NCBI GenBank assembly: GCA_036502005.1
Contig: DASXZH010000076.1
Coordinates: forward strand, 32,939-96,938
Length of the DNA: 64,000 nucleotides
Origin: DASXZH01 sp036502005
GTDB lineage: Bacteria > Armatimonadota > Fimbriimonadia > Fimbriimonadales > Fimbriimonadaceae
Direction of reading: 5' to 3'
Below are positions 1-8,132 of this stretch, one piece after another. The notes below the pieces were generated by a model. That model saw only the letters and a list, made by a program, of their open reading frames with translations, made no database searches and was not told where the DNA came from. Position 1 is the first letter of the stretch. Each line of letters opens with the position of its first letter. Made by a program: the position numbers and the translations under genes.

Positions 1-163
1 CGCCGAATTTGGCATCCTCGAAGCTACCGCACTCGTAATACAGGCGGGTAGTGTGATTGAAGAGATCATAGAGATAAATTCCTGCAATTGCACCGTAGGG
101 AAAACGGCTATCTGGTTCTGGTTTAGAGTATTCAAGCGGGATCCAAAGGAATCGGTTTGGCAT
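1..163 (-). CDS. Hypothetical protein, N-terminal part (runs off the left edge)
   Basis: An open frame with ATG at 163 runs leftwards off the window; 54 residues are visible, beginning MPNRFLWIPLEYSKPEPDSR. The sequence is rich in aromatic and charged residues, as in a real protein, but I do not recognise a family. It overlaps the 3' end of the 67-codon frame at 132-335 by 32 bases, so if both are real they could be coupled; alternatively only one of the two is a gene. There is only a weak purine stretch ahead of the ATG. It is on the same strand as the nuclease and transposase upstream. Confidence 0.35.
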   Translation of the reverse strand, partial: MPNRFLWIPLEYSKPEPDSRFPYGAIAGIYLYDLFNHTTRLYYECGSFEDAKFG

Positions 164-335
164 TCCCATAGTTTGACATGGCGCAATCGCAATCCATATT
201 GACACGCGACTGAACAACACTAAGTAGCACTTCCGACAGCGACTTATTGACGACATCGGCAGCGTGTGAATGACCGTGGTTGCGTAATCTACTCTCAAGT
301 TTCGTCAAAAATAGGATTGTGGTTGAAGGGTCCAT
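132..335 (-). CDS. Small hypothetical protein, 67 aa
   Basis: A 67-codon frame starting ATG at 335, same strand as the nuclease that ends at 404 (68 bases upstream). The middle part is amphipathic and helical-looking with Leu/Val spacing, and the C-terminus carries a CDC motif. No family is recognised. No convincing ribosome-binding site lies before the start. It may be a real small accessory gene or a chance frame; position downstream of a mobile-element-like pair makes a short passenger gene plausible. Confidence 0.3.
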   Translation of the reverse strand: MDPSTTILFLTKLESRLRNHGHSHAADVVNKSLSEVLLSVVQSRVNMDCDCAMSNYGNAKPIPLDPA

Positions 336-403
336 GTTTTTGGTTTAGGCATAACTTCCAGATGGCACCTTCAAGAAACAAGTGGATTGTTTACCAGCCG
401 CTA

Positions 404-1393
404 TTAAAACGGGGTTGTCTTCATCGCCGCCGAACAAACCTGTCGATATTTGCAATTGCCGCAGACTCTCAATCCTGGACGAGCAGGAAAGTCCTTCCCA
501 TCTGCGAAGAAGGCCTTCTTCCTTGACTCATCCTTGCCTTCTAAGATTTGCGATTTCTCTCTCCCCACCTGAGTGTCGATCCGAGCTATGGCCGCTTGGA
601 GTTGATCTTCTAAAACGGCTTTAGGACTCCATCGCTGGCCTGGCTTTAAGAACGCTACATGGACTCTCACCTTCGACAGTGGCCGTCCTTTCGATATCGC
701 CCACAATGCGTAAGCAGATAGCTGGCGCCTAGCAGTAGCCAGACTCTTTATGGTTCTCATTCCAGTTTTCCAGTCGATGATGATGATGTTGTCGTTATCG
801 TCACGAACAGCGAGATCGAAAGCCGTGTAGATTCTTACGCCAACGGCAGCCTTGAACCCCATAGCAGCAGTTGCTTCAAAATAGGGCTGCTGATCGGAAG
901 TCGTGTGAATACTTTCCCACCTTCTCGGATCCGTTTTCTTGATCGCGTTCCATGTCGCAGAACTCTGAAATTCGGCAAGCGAATCTCCGATCAAAGTGCG
1001 ACCAAACTCTTCCAACTCCTCTCTTGAGTGGCCATCCTCGTAGTGATGCATAAACATTACGGAGTTGCCATGTGGCTTCAGGCCCTTCCTCACAAGTGTC
1101 GCCACATCCAGGCTCCTTTTAACGATCTGGTTGTAACGCCGAAGGGCCGCTGTGGTTAGATCCTTGATCTCGCAACCAGTTGTCTTGAAGTTCCGAAGAG
1201 CAATGGATATGAAGTCATGAACGATTGAGCCCGTGAGCAGAGGCACGGACGTGGAGCGCTTAAACAGCGCCAAGATGTCCTCATGAGGCGCAGTTTCCCC
1301 CCAAGGGTAATACTCGTAAAACATAGCTCTGGGACACCTCTCATAAAGTTCCTGCCTGGAATGGCTCCAGTTGAAATAGCGGCTGCTTCCCAT
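404..1393 (-). CDS. PD-(D/E)XK nuclease, Cas4/AddB-like with a 4Fe-4S cluster
   Basis: A 329-residue protein of the RecB/Cas4-type PD-(D/E)XK superfamily. An early Cys in the RCPRAMFYEYY segment pairs with three C-terminal Cys in CGNCKYRQVC (C-x2-C-x5-C), the cluster arrangement of Cas4 and AddB nucleases. The active site is seen as AFDLAVRDDND followed by IIIIDWKTG, giving the Asp...Asp-x-Lys of motifs II and III. The chosen ATG at 1393 overlaps the transposase stop by one base (TAATG), and an AAGGAAGA ribosome-binding site sits inside the transposase 3' end, so the two genes look translationally coupled. The function as a DNA nuclease is family knowledge; its link to transposition or defence is inference. 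Confidence 0.8.
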   Translation of the reverse strand: MGSSRYFNWSHSRQELYERCPRAMFYEYYPWGETAPHEDILALFKRSTSVPLLTGSIVHDFISIALRNFKTTGCEIKDLTTAALRRYNQIVKRSLDVATLVRKGLKPHGNSVMFMHHYEDGHSREELEEFGRTLIGDSLAEFQSSATWNAIKKTDPRRWESIHTTSDQQPYFEATAAMGFKAAVGVRIYTAFDLAVRDDNDNIIIIDWKTGMRTIKSLATARRQLSAYALWAISKGRPLSKVRVHVAFLKPGQRWSPKAVLEDQLQAAIARIDTQVGREKSQILEGKDESRKKAFFADGKDFPARPGLRVCGNCKYRQVCSAAMKTTPF

Positions 1394-2466
1394 TAAATAT
1401 CTTCCTTGGCAAGTGCACGCCATGCGTTGATTCGGTCGACCTTACGCTGATCCCGAACGAAGTATGGTTGTCCATCCGCTGGTTTCTTGTTATAGGGCCT
1501 GCCGCTCGACTTCCAATAAGGAACCGCCTTCTGGTCAAAGATTGCTGGCGCGAGGCGCTGGAATAGCGCCAGCGGCCGCTTATCGTTCCGTCTGTTGAAG
1601 CGGAAGCAGTATTCATCCAAATAACTCTGCACGTGCCGCTCACTGTAGCGGCCCTGATACGCTCCGAGGATCACTCGCTTTACTAAGCTGATCACCCTGT
1701 GAACGCGAGGCAAATGCACAAGAACGGATTTCTTGCCCTCGTCAAGTTTTTTAGTCTTGCCTTTATCCTTGCCCCTGGTGTGAGTGATCACCCTTGAGTC
1801 AGGGATGTAGCCCATCAGATCGAGGCTTCGATATGCTCTTTCGCCATCCGTGTGTAGCACCGCGCCCTTTTCTACAACTTGATCAATAAAGTGCCGGATC
1901 TGGGCATGAGCGTAGCCTTTAATGTATTTGATCCGCGCTCTTCCGCACCCCGTTTCGAGGCGTTCCACCATCACCAGCATGCGGTCGGGATGCGCTCCTT
2001 TGCCTCGTTTGCCACCTTCTCTCTTGCCCGCGATATTTGCTTCATCGGCTTCGACTTCGCCACATAACTTGTGGTGTTCAACCACGGAACCCATCGACCG
2101 ACGTAGTTCCCTAAGCCAGCGGATCGCCGTGTTAATCGAACCGAAGCCCATTAGCTTTTGAAGCCGCAGTGCGCTTATGGCCTGTTTGTTATTGGTCATG
2201 TGAAACATAGCCATGAGCCACTGTTTCAGCGGTTTGCTTGAGTTATGAAGGATAGTCCCAGCTCTAAGGGATGTTTCTTTTTGGCAGTCGCCGCAAATAA
2301 TGCCGTCTCTGTTAGCTCGGCGCGGCCACTTCTTCGTCGATCCGCAATACGGGCACACGAACCCCTTCGGCCACCGCACGTTGTACAGATACTCTCGGCA
2401 TTCCTCTTCAGTCTTGAACCGTTCGTGAAACTCAAATTCACTCTTGGGAAAGTTGATATCAATCAT
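1393..2466 (-). CDS. IS1595-family (ISXO2-like) DDE transposase
   Basis: A 357-residue transposase. Residues about 35-65 form a zinc ribbon (CPYCGS ... CGDC), then a helical region, then the ISXO2-type DDE domain: VEADEANIAGK, VLHTDGERAYR, and the block HRVISLVKR...GRYSERHVQSYLDEYCFRFNRR typical of IS1595. The catalytic acidic residues and the C-terminal RFNRR signature are intact, so the gene looks complete. The C-terminal 45 residues extend past the usual end. It cuts and joins transposon ends. The stop codon overlaps the ATG of the following nuclease gene. I could not find convincing terminal inverted repeats, so the element's limits are unknown. Confidence 0.9.
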   Translation of the reverse strand: MIDINFPKSEFEFHERFKTEEECREYLYNVRWPKGFVCPYCGSTKKWPRRANRDGIICGDCQKETSLRAGTILHNSSKPLKQWLMAMFHMTNNKQAISALRLQKLMGFGSINTAIRWLRELRRSMGSVVEHHKLCGEVEADEANIAGKREGGKRGKGAHPDRMLVMVERLETGCGRARIKYIKGYAHAQIRHFIDQVVEKGAVLHTDGERAYRSLDLMGYIPDSRVITHTRGKDKGKTKKLDEGKKSVLVHLPRVHRVISLVKRVILGAYQGRYSERHVQSYLDEYCFRFNRRNDKRPLALFQRLAPAIFDQKAVPYWKSSGRPYNKKPADGQPYFVRDQRKVDRINAWRALAKEDI

Positions 2467-2557
2467 CCCCCCTTAAACAAGAGACAACTTTCCCTTCTTG
2501 GGGAGGGGGTCTCACAGGTTCAATAAGCCAGACAGTCTCTGCTTTTAGCCGCTACTC

Positions 2558-3259
2558 TCACCCAGCGAAATCAAAGGTGTATGTTGCTTTCCCAGAGAGC
2601 CCGAACTCCAAACTTTCGACGGCGCCAACCTTGTTGTTCCAGGGAGCAAAGGTGGTCCCACCGCCCACTGATATCTCGATCCCCACAACAGTAGCCGTGC
2701 GCAGTTCTGGGTAGGCAGTCATAGAGGCCGTTATCGTTTTCGTGGCGCTCTGGCCGACCTTCGAATACCACCAATATCCCTGCGTGGTATCCCAGGAACT
2801 CCAGGAGTTAACTGTCCAGGAACCGTTGAAACGAGGTTCGTAGCAAAGCTGCGCATTAGCCTTTCCACCGCCGTTAGTGTCGAGCAACAGATTTATGTAA
2901 GGCGCATACGCCTTATCTTCCGAAGTTTGAAAGAAAGAGGAAGAGGACACCAGCATTGTGTAGTCGAGTACGGCGATCGAGGAAAGCGGAGCGGCTGGAA
3001 TCAAAGGGCGGTATGCAGAGGCATACGAATTGTATGGAGAACCTGAGCCTGTAAAGAGCCATAACGCACCCTTTCCAGGAACCTGGCTTGCGGTTGTGCT
3101 CACACCAAGCATGGTCATTGCGGTGGAAGCGGCCCCCTCCACGCTGGAAGAACTGCTAAACGACCAGTAGTAGGAGGTTGACGGTGTTACCTGAACAACG
3201 TTCTGAGCGTAACAGGCAAATGGCAGAAACAGTAATGCGACAGTAATAGAAGCTCTCAT
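2558..3259 (-). CDS. Secreted protein of unknown function, 233 aa
   Basis: The N-terminus MRASITVALLFLPFACYAQN is a clear Sec signal peptide with cleavage likely after CYA. The mature part is Ser/Thr/Gly-rich and beta-rich, with many aromatics and only one further Cys, suggesting an extracytoplasmic beta-sandwich. The C-terminus ends YTFDFAG. I do not recognise a family. It is divergent from the XRE-type gene at 3333, with 73 bases between the two starts as a shared control region. Confidence 0.65.
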   Translation of the reverse strand: MRASITVALLFLPFACYAQNVVQVTPSTSYYWSFSSSSSVEGAASTAMTMLGVSTTASQVPGKGALWLFTGSGSPYNSYASAYRPLIPAAPLSSIAVLDYTMLVSSSSFFQTSEDKAYAPYINLLLDTNGGGKANAQLCYEPRFNGSWTVNSWSSWDTTQGYWWYSKVGQSATKTITASMTAYPELRTATVVGIEISVGGGTTFAPWNNKVGAVESLEFGLSGKATYTFDFAG

Positions 3260-3332
3260 AGTAGTGGACTCGTACAGTACGATTTAGCCATGCTACCAGG
3301 ATGGTAGCACACTTTCCACGCAATGTCCAGTA

Positions 3333-3587
3333 GTGGGAGAAAAACCTGTTGAATCTCAACGCACGGCCGCATACGATACGTTGCTGCGGATGCTCCGAGA
3401 GCTAAGGGAAGAGCAAGGTGTTTCTCAACGAGAGTTATGTAAGAGACTTGATCGGCCGTTTACGTATATGGTTAAAATCGAAGCTGGCACACGACGTCTT
3501 GACGTTGTTGAACTGATCGAAATCTGCAAAGCATTGGAAGCAAGCCCAAAGGATTTCCTATTTGCGCTCTTGGATGAATTAGATTGA
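3333..3587 (+). CDS. XRE-family helix-turn-helix regulator, 84 aa
   Basis: A single-domain HTH_3/XRE DNA-binding protein. Residues about 28-80 show the canonical pattern GVSQRELCKRLDRPFTYMVK followed by IEAGTRRLDVVELIEICKAL. The start is a GTG; the frame has no ATG nearby. It lies first in a plus-strand run of unknown genes (to 6520) and divergent from the secreted protein, so it could control either or both. Such small XRE regulators commonly sit in mobile or defence clusters, which matches the neighbourhood, but the target is not shown by sequence. Confidence 0.75.
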   Translation: MGEKPVESQRTAAYDTLLRMLRELREEQGVSQRELCKRLDRPFTYMVKIEAGTRRLDVVELIEICKALEASPKDFLFALLDELD

Positions 3588-3677
3588 CGACAAGGCTCGC
3601 AGTGCGCAATTTAAGCGACTACCAGCTTGTTGGTTCGTCTTTAATACGGCTTCACTGCAGGCCAAATTGAAAAGACT

Positions 3678-4037
3678 ATGGACCTTCATCAACTCAATTA
3701 CCACACTTCCACGCTCTATTACATAGCGGGAGTCTTAACATTCGTAGTAAGCATCTTCGCTTATCTAACGGCAAGAAAAGCGCTACTTGTCTCTTTATCA
3801 CCAAAGATTGAGAGAGCCATTGGAAGCGAAGAAGAACTTTTTGTTCCAACTCGATATATCTATTATGATTGGGCCGACAAAACCGCTCGCATAAAAGGAA
3901 GGGGCAAACTTCATGGTTTCGAATCAGTGGAAAAGCTCAGGGACCTGAAGAGGAAATACTCTTCGATCAATTGCCGCAATCGCAAGGGGATAGGGGATCC
4001 TGAACCGTTGTGGTGCATCACAACAGGTATCAAGTGA
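3678..4037 (+). CDS. Small membrane-anchored hypothetical protein, 119 aa
   Basis: One transmembrane segment is visible at about residues 13-32 (YYIAGVLTFVVSIFAYLT), preceded by a short N-terminus and followed by a basic, mostly soluble domain of about 85 residues. No family is recognised. The ATG at 3678 is preceded by the purine run TTGAAAAGACT, a weak ribosome-binding site. It is 90 bases downstream of the XRE gene and 58 bases ahead of the next gene, so a common transcript is likely. Confidence 0.5.
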   Translation: MDLHQLNYHTSTLYYIAGVLTFVVSIFAYLTARKALLVSLSPKIERAIGSEEELFVPTRYIYYDWADKTARIKGRGKLHGFESVEKLRDLKRKYSSINCRNRKGIGDPEPLWCITTGIK

Positions 4038-4095
4038 TCATTTGGGGTTCATTCTGCCAAACTGCTGCTTTATAAGTGCACCCAACGAGAGAACA

Positions 4096-4890
4096 ATGTC
4101 CAAATCGAAACCATGCGACGACACAGTTGTTTTCTTCGTTACCAGTTACTTCAATAGCCCGAAGAAGTTGCATGCAACTTCTCTCAAATGCGTTGGGGCC
4201 GCAAGTGAGCGATGGGCCACTACGGGAGAAATGCTAAAGCGTTTTAGCGATGAGTGCCTTGATCTCTTGGATTCCATTGGTTCTCCCCAGAAGACCCCAA
4301 GCAAACCAGAGTTTCCAGCGGTAACATACGTGCACTTGGCCAATGTTCGCAATAGTGACTGGTCAATTGAGGAAACCAGGATTCTTGGCAATGGAAGCGT
4401 CAAGTCGCGGAAGATCCCGCCCGAACGTCAGCTTCGTTTGGTCGAGGCCGACTACAGTGCCTTACTACAAGCTTCATCAACACTTGAGGATATCGTCTGC
4501 AACATAGCCATTGAACTCTCGCTTTCGGGTTTGGCCTGGCAAGGTTGCCACCTGGACGAACACTTGAAGGATCCTCAAAAACCAATGGCTAGGCGAGGGA
4601 ATGCTCGGAGATTTCTGCGAGCCGCATATGTGGCTGGCGGTCATAAAGATGAACCTCTGAGGTGGTTGAGTAAGCATCGAAACGGTTTTACCCACGCGCA
4701 CTATCCTTCAGCAATGGCCGTGTTGAAAGCACGGCTAATAGTGGTAACTCATGAAACCCCAGGTCTTGACCAATGTGATCACCGCCGAGAAGAAACATTA
4801 ACAAGTCAAAAATTGATTAATAACGTTCAGCAGTTACACGGCCACTTTTACCCCTGGTTCTTGCACGAGACAGAACAACAACTGCCTTGA
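4096..4890 (+). CDS. Hypothetical protein with a HEPN-like R-x4-H motif, 264 aa
   Basis: The ATG at 4096 is preferred over an upstream TTG at 4042 because GAGAGAAC precedes it and the upstream 18 residues look non-coding. Residues 115-210 are predicted mostly helical and contain SKHRNGFTHAHY, where RNGFTH (195-200) matches the R-x4-6-H motif (with the usual polar residue after Arg) of HEPN ribonuclease domains found in toxin-antitoxin and abortive infection systems. The N-terminal half is beta/alpha and unrecognised. The HEPN assignment is motif-level inference; the neighbouring gene at 5531 carries a second such motif. Confidence 0.5.
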   Translation: MSKSKPCDDTVVFFVTSYFNSPKKLHATSLKCVGAASERWATTGEMLKRFSDECLDLLDSIGSPQKTPSKPEFPAVTYVHLANVRNSDWSIEETRILGNGSVKSRKIPPERQLRLVEADYSALLQASSTLEDIVCNIAIELSLSGLAWQGCHLDEHLKDPQKPMARRGNARRFLRAAYVAGGHKDEPLRWLSKHRNGFTHAHYPSAMAVLKARLIVVTHETPGLDQCDHRREETLTSQKLINNVQQLHGHFYPWFLHETEQQLP

Positions 4891-4938
4891 TGCATCCTGC
4901 TAATTACGACTGATCGGCAAACCTAATCGGAGACAAAA

Positions 4939-5445
4939 ATGAACTGCGAGCTAGTTACCCCTTCGGAAAAATATAAGGACAGCTTTCTCGAGGCCGAAGT
5001 CGAACGTGCGAACGAACCTAACAATGCCTTCGGAGATCGGGTTAGACCGAACAAGAGCTTCGAAGAAGTCCTTGCAGATATTCGAAGGGCGGCTCAAGTG
5101 GAGCCTTTTGAGGGAAAATCAATCGAGTTTTGGCTAGTGGATGGGGACGAGTATATTGGATCATTCGATATCAGCCCTGCCACAAGCAAAATTATGGCGG
5201 ACAAGTTTTTTAGCGGTTGGGAGGGAGGAAACATCGGGTTTTACATTCGGCCAACCAAACGTGGCCAAGGCTACGGTACAAGCGGATTTGCCTTGGCACT
5301 CGAGAAATCGAAAGGTTTCGGGCTGAAGAGGGCGTTAGTGATCACCGAACGCTCTCGCCCTGGGGCCATGAAGATTGCTGAGAATAACCGCGGAATCCTT
5401 ATCGCAGACAATCACAATGTCACCTATCGCTTCGAGTTTGAATAG
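4939..5445 (+). CDS. GNAT-family N-acetyltransferase
   Basis: A 168-residue GCN5-type acetyltransferase. The acetyl-CoA pyrophosphate loop is seen as GFYIRPTKRGQGYGTSGF (R/Q-x-x-G-x-G/A form RGQGYG, about residues 110-120), preceded by the beta-4 strand and followed by RALVITERSRPGAMKIAENNRG, the typical motif B region. It most resembles the single-domain GNATs that acetylate small amines, antibiotics or proteins; the substrate cannot be told. GGAGACAAAA lies just ahead of the ATG. It sits between the two HEPN-like genes. GNATs occur both in resistance and in toxin roles, and neither can be chosen from sequence. Confidence 0.8.
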   Translation: MNCELVTPSEKYKDSFLEAEVERANEPNNAFGDRVRPNKSFEEVLADIRRAAQVEPFEGKSIEFWLVDGDEYIGSFDISPATSKIMADKFFSGWEGGNIGFYIRPTKRGQGYGTSGFALALEKSKGFGLKRALVITERSRPGAMKIAENNRGILIADNHNVTYRFEFE

Positions 5446-5530
5446 GCAAGTTTCTAGTGCGGCGTTTGCCGATCAGGTTCGACAGACCATCTCTTAACCA
5501 GTGCGCCCCTGCATTGGTACAAGATGAGTG

Positions 5531-6520
5531 ATGGAACCAGTATATCCTTCTCAATATCCCGCGACGGTTGTGCCCTCAACCAGCTATGAACTAGGAGGCG
5601 GCCGCTCACTATTACCTGGCACCAGGGTGAAACTAAACGAACTAAATCAGCAGTCGTGTTTTGATTCGATATGCCTTGAAGGCGAATGGAGCAAGGAAGA
5701 CATCGAGTCCTGGCTCATTTTCCACGCCTTCACCGTAAATGATCGAACTCCCATATCGCACTACGAATCAGGAGGATATCTTTATCGACTTGAATTGCTT
5801 GATGAGCAGCCGTTAGGTAAGAGCGACTTCGAGGATCTTTTGCCAAATGCGTTCTTTACGTTAGATCTTGCACAACCGAGATCCAAGATTAGCTACCTCG
5901 AACTGTTCGAGCGGTTTCAAAGATTGGGGGCTGATAAGTTGTCCCTTATAAAAACTTCATTGCTCAATTTTGGAATTGGCGGACGATCCCGAACCCTTAT
6001 TGATGGGACTTATTGGAAATTAGCATCATCCTTTTCGATCGTAGATCATATAGTGGGCCAACAATCGGCATGTTCAGGAACCTGCACCACGTGCGGTCAT
6101 AAGGTTTGGCACAATCCAGTAAGTGCGAAAGAGTGGCTTTGTTCCCGAATCAAAGAGATCGTTGGCGAGGGACCAATATGCGATTCCTATTGCCAAGTGA
6201 TTTGGGATGTGCGTCAGAAAATACGACACTCGACAGTCCACGATGGAATACATCCGACAGCCAAATTGCCTGAGTTTCAGGAAGGGATCAAACACTATCC
6301 ACTCGAGGCGCTCCTCGAGAGCTACCAAACAGAGCGGGTGGCGTTGTTAGCTCTTTCTGGCAAAGCCAGCGATATAGCGCGAAATCTGTTGATCGAGTAC
6401 GCTTTTGGCCTCGGAATATTTCCTCGCCTTACTAGGTCTTATACGGTGGGTGCCTCTTTCACTATCCCCGCAAACTCGACGGTGGCGATTGACCTATTAA
6501 ATCCACAAAATAATCCCTAG
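5531..6520 (+). CDS. Hypothetical protein with zinc-binding Cys cluster and HEPN-like motif, 329 aa
   Basis: A 329-residue protein, ATG at 5531 (a GTG is directly upstream). The N-terminal 160 residues are unrecognised. Residues 181-194 hold C-x3-C-x2-C-x-H...H, a likely metal site. Residues 220-240 read CQVIWDVRQKIRHSTVHDG, which resembles the Y-x2-R-x-KI-x-H segment of ApeA/abortive-infection-type HEPN domains; R228 and H233 give an R-x4-H. C-terminal helices follow. Domain order (unknown N-domain, HEPN-like C-domain) is like several anti-phage effectors, but this is inference from a short motif. No terminator is obvious before the repeat cluster downstream. Confidence 0.5.
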   Translation: MEPVYPSQYPATVVPSTSYELGGGRSLLPGTRVKLNELNQQSCFDSICLEGEWSKEDIESWLIFHAFTVNDRTPISHYESGGYLYRLELLDEQPLGKSDFEDLLPNAFFTLDLAQPRSKISYLELFERFQRLGADKLSLIKTSLLNFGIGGRSRTLIDGTYWKLASSFSIVDHIVGQQSACSGTCTTCGHKVWHNPVSAKEWLCSRIKEIVGEGPICDSYCQVIWDVRQKIRHSTVHDGIHPTAKLPEFQEGIKHYPLEALLESYQTERVALLALSGKASDIARNLLIEYAFGLGIFPRLTRSYTVGASFTIPANSTVAIDLLNPQNNP

Positions 6521-6659
6521 CCACTGAATCAGATACCAGTGTAGACATCAACACAAAGGGCAGATAGTGTAAGGAAAGTTATGCCACTGGAAAGGACTGC
6601 GTATGCATTAAACATTTTATGAAAACGCACCATTTTGAACCTATAGTAGCGGACACAAT

Positions 6660-6799
6660 CCGCCAGAAACCGCCAGAATAACTTCAAATCATCGCCATTC
6701 TGGCGTAGGAATTTCCCCGCCAGAATCCGACTAAGTCCGCCGCAATAGCTTTAACAGACCCACATTAGTTCCGCCAGAATCCGAGAGCACCGTCAGAAT
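6660..6799. repeat. Cluster of CCGCCAGAAT repeats
   Basis: Within the 347-base gap between 6520 and 6868 the 10-mer CCGCCAGAAT or a one-base variant occurs at 6660-6669, 6670-6679, 6717-6726, 6771-6780 and 6790-6799, plus one inverted copy at 6697-6705. Spacing is irregular. Nothing else (no gene, no RNA) is seen in the gap. It could be a cluster of protein-binding sites upstream of the hydrolase gene or a degenerate intergenic repeat. Confidence 0.7.
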
Positions 6800-6867
6800 C
6801 CGGCCCCAGGGCCAAATCGCACATTGATAAAAGAATAGCCGGACTAGTTTGGATGTAATATTCGACT

Positions 6868-7926
6868 ATGCTAGGCCTGATTCCGTTATTTGCCATATCC
6901 TCTGCCATGATCCAAGCGCCGATCCCCACCGAACGAGACTTCACCTTCAAAGACTTCCATTTCATGGACAGCGAAGTGATGCCCGAGGCGCGGATCCACT
7001 GCACCACTTTTGGAACGATTCATCGCGGCGCTTCGGGAAAAGTCGACAACGCGGTTCTCATCATGCATGGCACGGGCGGGAGCGGGCATTCGCTGATCAA
7101 CCGGGTTTTCTCGGGCGAGCTATTCGGCCCAGGGCAACTTCTGGATGCCAACAAGTATTTCCTAATCCTGCCCGATGCCTTGGGCCATGGGAAGTCAAGC
7201 AAGCCGAGCGACGGTCTTCATGCGAAGTTTCCTCATTTTGGCTACCGGGACATGGTTCAGCTTCAATACAAAACAGTAACCGAAGGGCTGCAAGTGGACC
7301 ATTTGCGCCTCGTGATGGGCACTTCTATGGGAGCCATGCAGACCTATTTATGGGGAGAAACCTACCCCGATTTTATGGATGCGCTCATGCCGCTGGCGTG
7401 TCTTCCGGTTCAGATCGCCGGTCGCAACCGCATGACTAGGAAGATGATCATCGATGCCATAAAGGATGACCCAGGCTATAACGACGGCGAGTACAAGACC
7501 CAACCTTATGGCCTTAGAGAGGCGGCCGACGTGATGATTCTGATGGGAAGCGCTCCCCTGCAAATGATGAAGCAGGCCCCAACCCGGGACGAAGCCGACA
7601 CTCTTCTGGAGCGGATGGAGCATGGCCAAATGGCGCGCATGGATGCAAACGACATCCTCTATCAAGTGGCGTCCTCTTTCGACTACAACCCAGAGCCCGA
7701 TCTGGAGAAGATCACAGCCCCATTAACTCATGTCAACTCCGCCGACGACTTCATCAACCCTCCCGAATTGGGCATTGCCGAGAAGCTGATCAAGCGTGTG
7801 AAGCACGGCAAGTTCGTGCTGATTCCGATTTCGGACAAGACCCACGGACATGGCACTCACACCTACGCGGCGGTTTGGGAGAACCATTTGAAGGATTTGT
7901 TGGACAGGTCGGGTGGACGCCGGTGA
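6868..7926 (+). CDS. Alpha/beta-hydrolase, homoserine O-acetyltransferase-like, exported
   Basis: A 352-residue alpha/beta-hydrolase of the MetX-like group. The nucleophile elbow is GTSMGAMQTY (family form G-x-S-M-G-x-M-Q), the oxyanion region is LIMHGTGGSGHS, and the C-terminal catalytic His lies in THGHGTHTYAAVW with the acid in NSADDFINP. The N-terminus MLGLIPLFAISSAMIQAP looks like a short signal peptide, so unlike true MetX enzymes it is probably exported and may be a hydrolase of unknown ester substrates. No met genes are nearby. It stands alone, downstream of the CCGCCAGAAT cluster. Confidence 0.75.
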   Translation: MLGLIPLFAISSAMIQAPIPTERDFTFKDFHFMDSEVMPEARIHCTTFGTIHRGASGKVDNAVLIMHGTGGSGHSLINRVFSGELFGPGQLLDANKYFLILPDALGHGKSSKPSDGLHAKFPHFGYRDMVQLQYKTVTEGLQVDHLRLVMGTSMGAMQTYLWGETYPDFMDALMPLACLPVQIAGRNRMTRKMIIDAIKDDPGYNDGEYKTQPYGLREAADVMILMGSAPLQMMKQAPTRDEADTLLERMEHGQMARMDANDILYQVASSFDYNPEPDLEKITAPLTHVNSADDFINPPELGIAEKLIKRVKHGKFVLIPISDKTHGHGTHTYAAVWENHLKDLLDRSGGRR

Positions 7927-8073
7927 GAATACTTTCGCGTGCGATGACTTGTCACCGCTTTTGAACTGGAGTGCCATGCACCGAGTTCTCGGCGCCTTTA
8001 GAAAGAGCCGTTCGCGCGGCGAAAAGTCGCCTGATTAAAGCGGCGAGAACTCGCAGCACTCGAAAGGGGCAGC

Positions 8074-8112
8074 CAAAAAAAAGACGGCTCGCCGATAAAG
8101 GCGAGCCGTAAA
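8074..8112 (-). terminator. Rho-independent terminator for the outer-membrane protein gene
   Basis: A perfect 10-bp stem ACGGCTCGCC (8084-8093) / GGCGAGCCGT (8100-8109) with a 6-base loop; in the minus direction it is followed by eight or nine T (the A-run at 8074-8082). It lies 20 bases past the stop codon of the gene ending at 8133. Confidence 0.9.
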
Positions 8113-8132
8113 ATATCTCGTGCCACGAGGGC

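Larger units (their letters stand above)
404..2466 (-). mobile_element. IS1595-like transposase plus coupled nuclease (ends undetermined)
   Basis: The two coding frames are the minimal extent of a probable mobile unit. Passenger genes in IS1595-family elements are known; here the candidate passenger is the Cas4-like nuclease. The flanks were read for matching inverted ends and target duplication; only a 7-base match (GTTGTCT at 413-419 against AGACAAC at 2482-2488) was seen, which is within chance and inside the nuclease frame. The unit may therefore be an inactive relic or have short, diverged ends. Confidence 0.45.

Noticed and set aside
413..2488. A 7-base inverted match GTTGTCT/AGACAAC as element ends
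   Set aside because: Too short, lies inside the nuclease frame, and no target duplication accompanies it.
6868..7926. Calling the hydrolase metX
   Set aside because: The family similarity is clear, but the N-terminal export signal and absence of methionine genes argue against homoserine O-acetyltransferase activity.
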